Below, in pieces: positions 31,524 through 33,134 of a DNA stretch of 33,134 nucleotides. The notes under the pieces were generated by a model. That model saw only the letters and a program-made list of their open reading frames with translations. It had not been told where the DNA came from and searched no databases. This DNA comes from PR03 sp964353555. GTDB lineage: Bacteria; Myxococcota_A; UBA9160; PR03. Both the position numbers and the translations under genes were made by a program. Within the stretch, counting starts at the first letter, position 1; the number at the start of each line of letters is the position of its first letter. The stretch covers positions 1 to 33,134 of the forward strand of contig CAYGWM010000041.1 of the NCBI GenBank assembly GCA_964353555.1. Direction: 5' to 3'.

Positions 31524-33134
31524 TCAGCGTGTCGATGCGGATGCGGCCGCGATCGTCGGACGCAGCGCCTCGGGCCAGCACGACGGATCTTCCGCCGGAA
31601 GGATCTGCAGCGATTGGCCGGTGGCGGACAGCAGTTCTTCCGGCTCGCACTCGAGCGCCGCCGCGGCGGCGGCCAAACCAGATTTGGTTACACCATTGAT
31701 GCCCGCGGCGAGCGTGCTGGCGCCGCACTGATAGAGGCCCCGGATGTGTGTGCGCAGCGGGAAGCTGAAGGGCCCCAGGTTCCGCAGCGTCTTCTCGGTG
31801 CCGTAGATGCCGCCCTCGCTGGCGTGCAGGAAGTGGATGTTGCTGAGCGGGGTCGCGAGCGAGCGGAAGACCACCCGATCCCGGAAGCCCGGCACGAAGC
31901 GTTCGATGGCATCGAGGATCTTGTCGCCGAGCAGCTCCTTCAGGCGCAGGTACTCCGCGGGACGCTCGCCAGGCCGCGAATTCCTCCAGCGCGCAAAGGC
32001 CCGCGGCGACGCCAGCGCCATCGCCTCGACCGTGTGAAGGCCATCGCTCCGGAGCGACGGGTCCTTCAGCGTGGTGGCGTTGAAGAAGAGGCCCGGGATC
32101 TCCTCGGCACCGGAGAAATCGCCACGCTCGGCCAACGTGTAGGCCGCGTCGATGTCGGTCGTGCGGCTGTACCAGACGTTGCCCGAATCGATCCCGGCCG
32201 CGCGCAGGTCCATGTCCACCGCGAGGAAGAGGCTCAGCGTCGAGAGCGAGTAGCGCGTACGGGCGATGCGCCGGCGCAGGCGGGCGCCCACGTGCTGCGG
32301 CTCGACGAGACGTCCCCAGGTGACACCGGGATCCGCGTTGGAGACGACGATGCCGGCGCGCACCTCGGAGCCATCGGCAAGTCTCACCCCGATCGCGCGG
32401 CCGGCTTCGACGAGGATCCGTTGCACTTCGGCACCGAGCACCACCTCGCCACCATGCTGGCGGATGTGACGGGTGAGTGTGTCGGGAATGGCACGCCCTC
32501 CGCCGCGCGGGTAGCAGCCACCGTCGAAGTAATAGTCCTGGAGACTCGCGTGCACCACCGCGGGCGCCCGCGACGGCGCCATGCCGTGATCGCCCGATTG
32601 GATCGACAGGATCGCGCGCAGCAACGGGTCGCGTGTGAAGCGATCGAGAAAGCGCGTGAGTGGAACCAGTCCGTAGCGCAGCACGGTGCGCATCCGGATC
32701 GGCATCAGCAGCGCGTCGCGGACGCCGTGGGGTGGCGATGCCCACACCAACTCGTTCGACATCCGCTTGACGGTGTCCAGATAGCCGTCGATGCCCGCCG
32801 CTTCGGACGGAAAGCGCTCCTTCAGTCGCTCCGCGAAGCGCTCGCGTCCTTTCGGGATGTCGAAGCGCTGGTCGCCGACCACCACGCGGTCGTAGCCGTC
32901 CGGGTCGAGCTCGAGGAACACGAGATCGCCCGCGACCCCGAGACCTTCGTAGATCCGCCGCAGACCTCCGCCCGGACCGAGCTGCCCGATGTAGTGGATG
33001 CCGGGGCTGAACGAGAAGCCGTCGATCGAGAACGACTGGCTGTAGCCCCCGGGAAGCTGGTGTTGCTCGAAGACGACGACGCGGCGCCCCGCCCGCGCGA
33101 GGGCCAGTGCCGCCGTGAGCCCTCCCGATCCCGA
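31524..33134 (-). CDS. RetSat/CrtI-like FAD-dependent oxidoreductase (partial; 5' end beyond the window)
   Basis: The frame is open from the window edge, so the start lies outside. At the edge it encodes GSGGLTAALALARAGRRVVV, the FAD-binding GxGxxG Rossmann start, then EQHQLPGGYSQSF and PGIHYIGQLGPGG. Later come YYFDGGCYPRGGGRAIP, VSNADPGVTW and a C-terminal LYQCGASTLAAGINGV flavin-contact segment. The pattern matches phytoene-desaturase-like enzymes, with the GIHYIGQ segment closest to all-trans-retinol 13,14-saturase relatives. The substrate is unknown but probably a polyene or long hydrophobic isoprenoid. At least 536 residues are visible. It is convergent with the ACP gene (21-nt gap, no terminator seen). 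Confidence 0.85.
   Translation of the reverse strand, partial: SGSGGLTAALALARAGRRVVVFEQHQLPGGYSQSFSIDGFSFSPGIHYIGQLGPGGGLRRIYEGLGVAGDLVFLELDPDGYDRVVVGDQRFDIPKGRERFAERLKERFPSEAAGIDGYLDTVKRMSNELVWASPPHGVRDALLMPIRMRTVLRYGLVPLTRFLDRFTRDPLLRAILSIQSGDHGMAPSRAPAVVHASLQDYYFDGGCYPRGGGRAIPDTLTRHIRQHGGEVVLGAEVQRILVEAGRAIGVRLADGSEVRAGIVVSNADPGVTWGRLVEPQHVGARLRRRIARTRYSLSTLSLFLAVDMDLRAAGIDSGNVWYSRTTDIDAAYTLAERGDFSGAEEIPGLFFNATTLKDPSLRSDGLHTVEAMALASPRAFARWRNSRPGERPAEYLRLKELLGDKILDAIERFVPGFRDRVVFRSLATPLSNIHFLHASEGGIYGTEKTLRNLGPFSFPLRTHIRGLYQCGASTLAAGINGVTKSGLAAAAAALECEPEELLSATGQSLQILPAEDPSCWPEALRPTIAAASASTR

Noticed and set aside
1..33134. CRISPR arrays, tRNAs, rRNAs, insertion sequences, integrases or attachment sites
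   Set aside because: No regularly spaced repeats, tRNA-like folds, transposase or integrase motifs were noticed on reading. A dedicated tRNA or covariance-model scan was not possible here.

Overview
The window is GC-rich, densely coded chromosomal DNA that uses many GTG starts and 4-nt stop/start overlaps. It comes from a Gram-negative bacterium: it encodes a large outer-membrane beta-barrel of the DUF1302 type and an RND efflux pump with a lipoprotein adaptor. Three wax-ester-synthase/DGAT paralogues, an SCP-x type thiolase, acyl-CoA dehydrogenase, acyl-CoA ligases and a HAD-PlsC fusion point to a lipid-storing, lipid-degrading organism. The mix resembles uncultured 'deltaproteobacterial' lineages (Myxococcota- or Binatota-like), but this is inference and no rRNA marker is present. 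A 100-N run at 19465-19564 shows the source is a draft scaffold, probably a metagenome assembly. No tRNA, rRNA, CRISPR array, transposase or phage gene was seen.

Layout. 1-530: two small convergent genes (YheU/UPF0270 and VF530/DUF2132). 637-5031: HAD-PlsC acyltransferase followed by two tandem WS/DGATs, a glycerolipid/wax storage block. 5065-8021: beta-CASP metallo-hydrolase (minus), LOG-family protein, and a universal stress protein with an extra N-terminal metal-binding motif. 8055-9877: a DUF2505 (START-like) gene overlapping a UbiB-type kinase that looks strikingly like eukaryotic COQ8/ADCK3. 9992-14963: a 1126-residue DUF1302 outer-membrane protein with eight cysteine pairs, then a third WS/DGAT with its own palindromic operator. 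15010-16239: a Crp/Fnr regulator divergent from a hemerythrin gene, with an FNR-like palindrome between them.

16258-21250 (minus strand): a catabolic operon read as acyl-CoA dehydrogenase, nitroreductase-fold protein (interrupted by the assembly gap), SCP-x thiolase and acyl-CoA ligase. It is followed by a frameshifted remnant of a TorD-family molybdoenzyme chaperone. A palindrome upstream of this operon (TATGAC-N4-GTCATA) matches the one upstream of the third WS/DGAT, which suggests one regulator ties acyl-CoA breakdown to storage-lipid synthesis. 21627-25864 (plus): RND adaptor and pump. 25883-26089: a small zinc-ribbon protein.

26350-31502: a five-gene unit joined entirely by 4-nt overlaps: short acetyl-CoA synthetase, 2-oxoacid dehydrogenase E1alpha, E1beta, E2, and an acyl carrier protein. 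No E3 is present. 31524-33134: a RetSat/CrtI-like FAD oxidoreductase (minus) that runs off the window end.

The strongest leads are the shared operator pair, the cysteine-paired giant DUF1302 protein, the COQ8-like kinase paired with a START-like protein, the acs-pdh-ACP unit, the hidden TorD pseudogene, and the Fnr-like regulator/hemerythrin pair.
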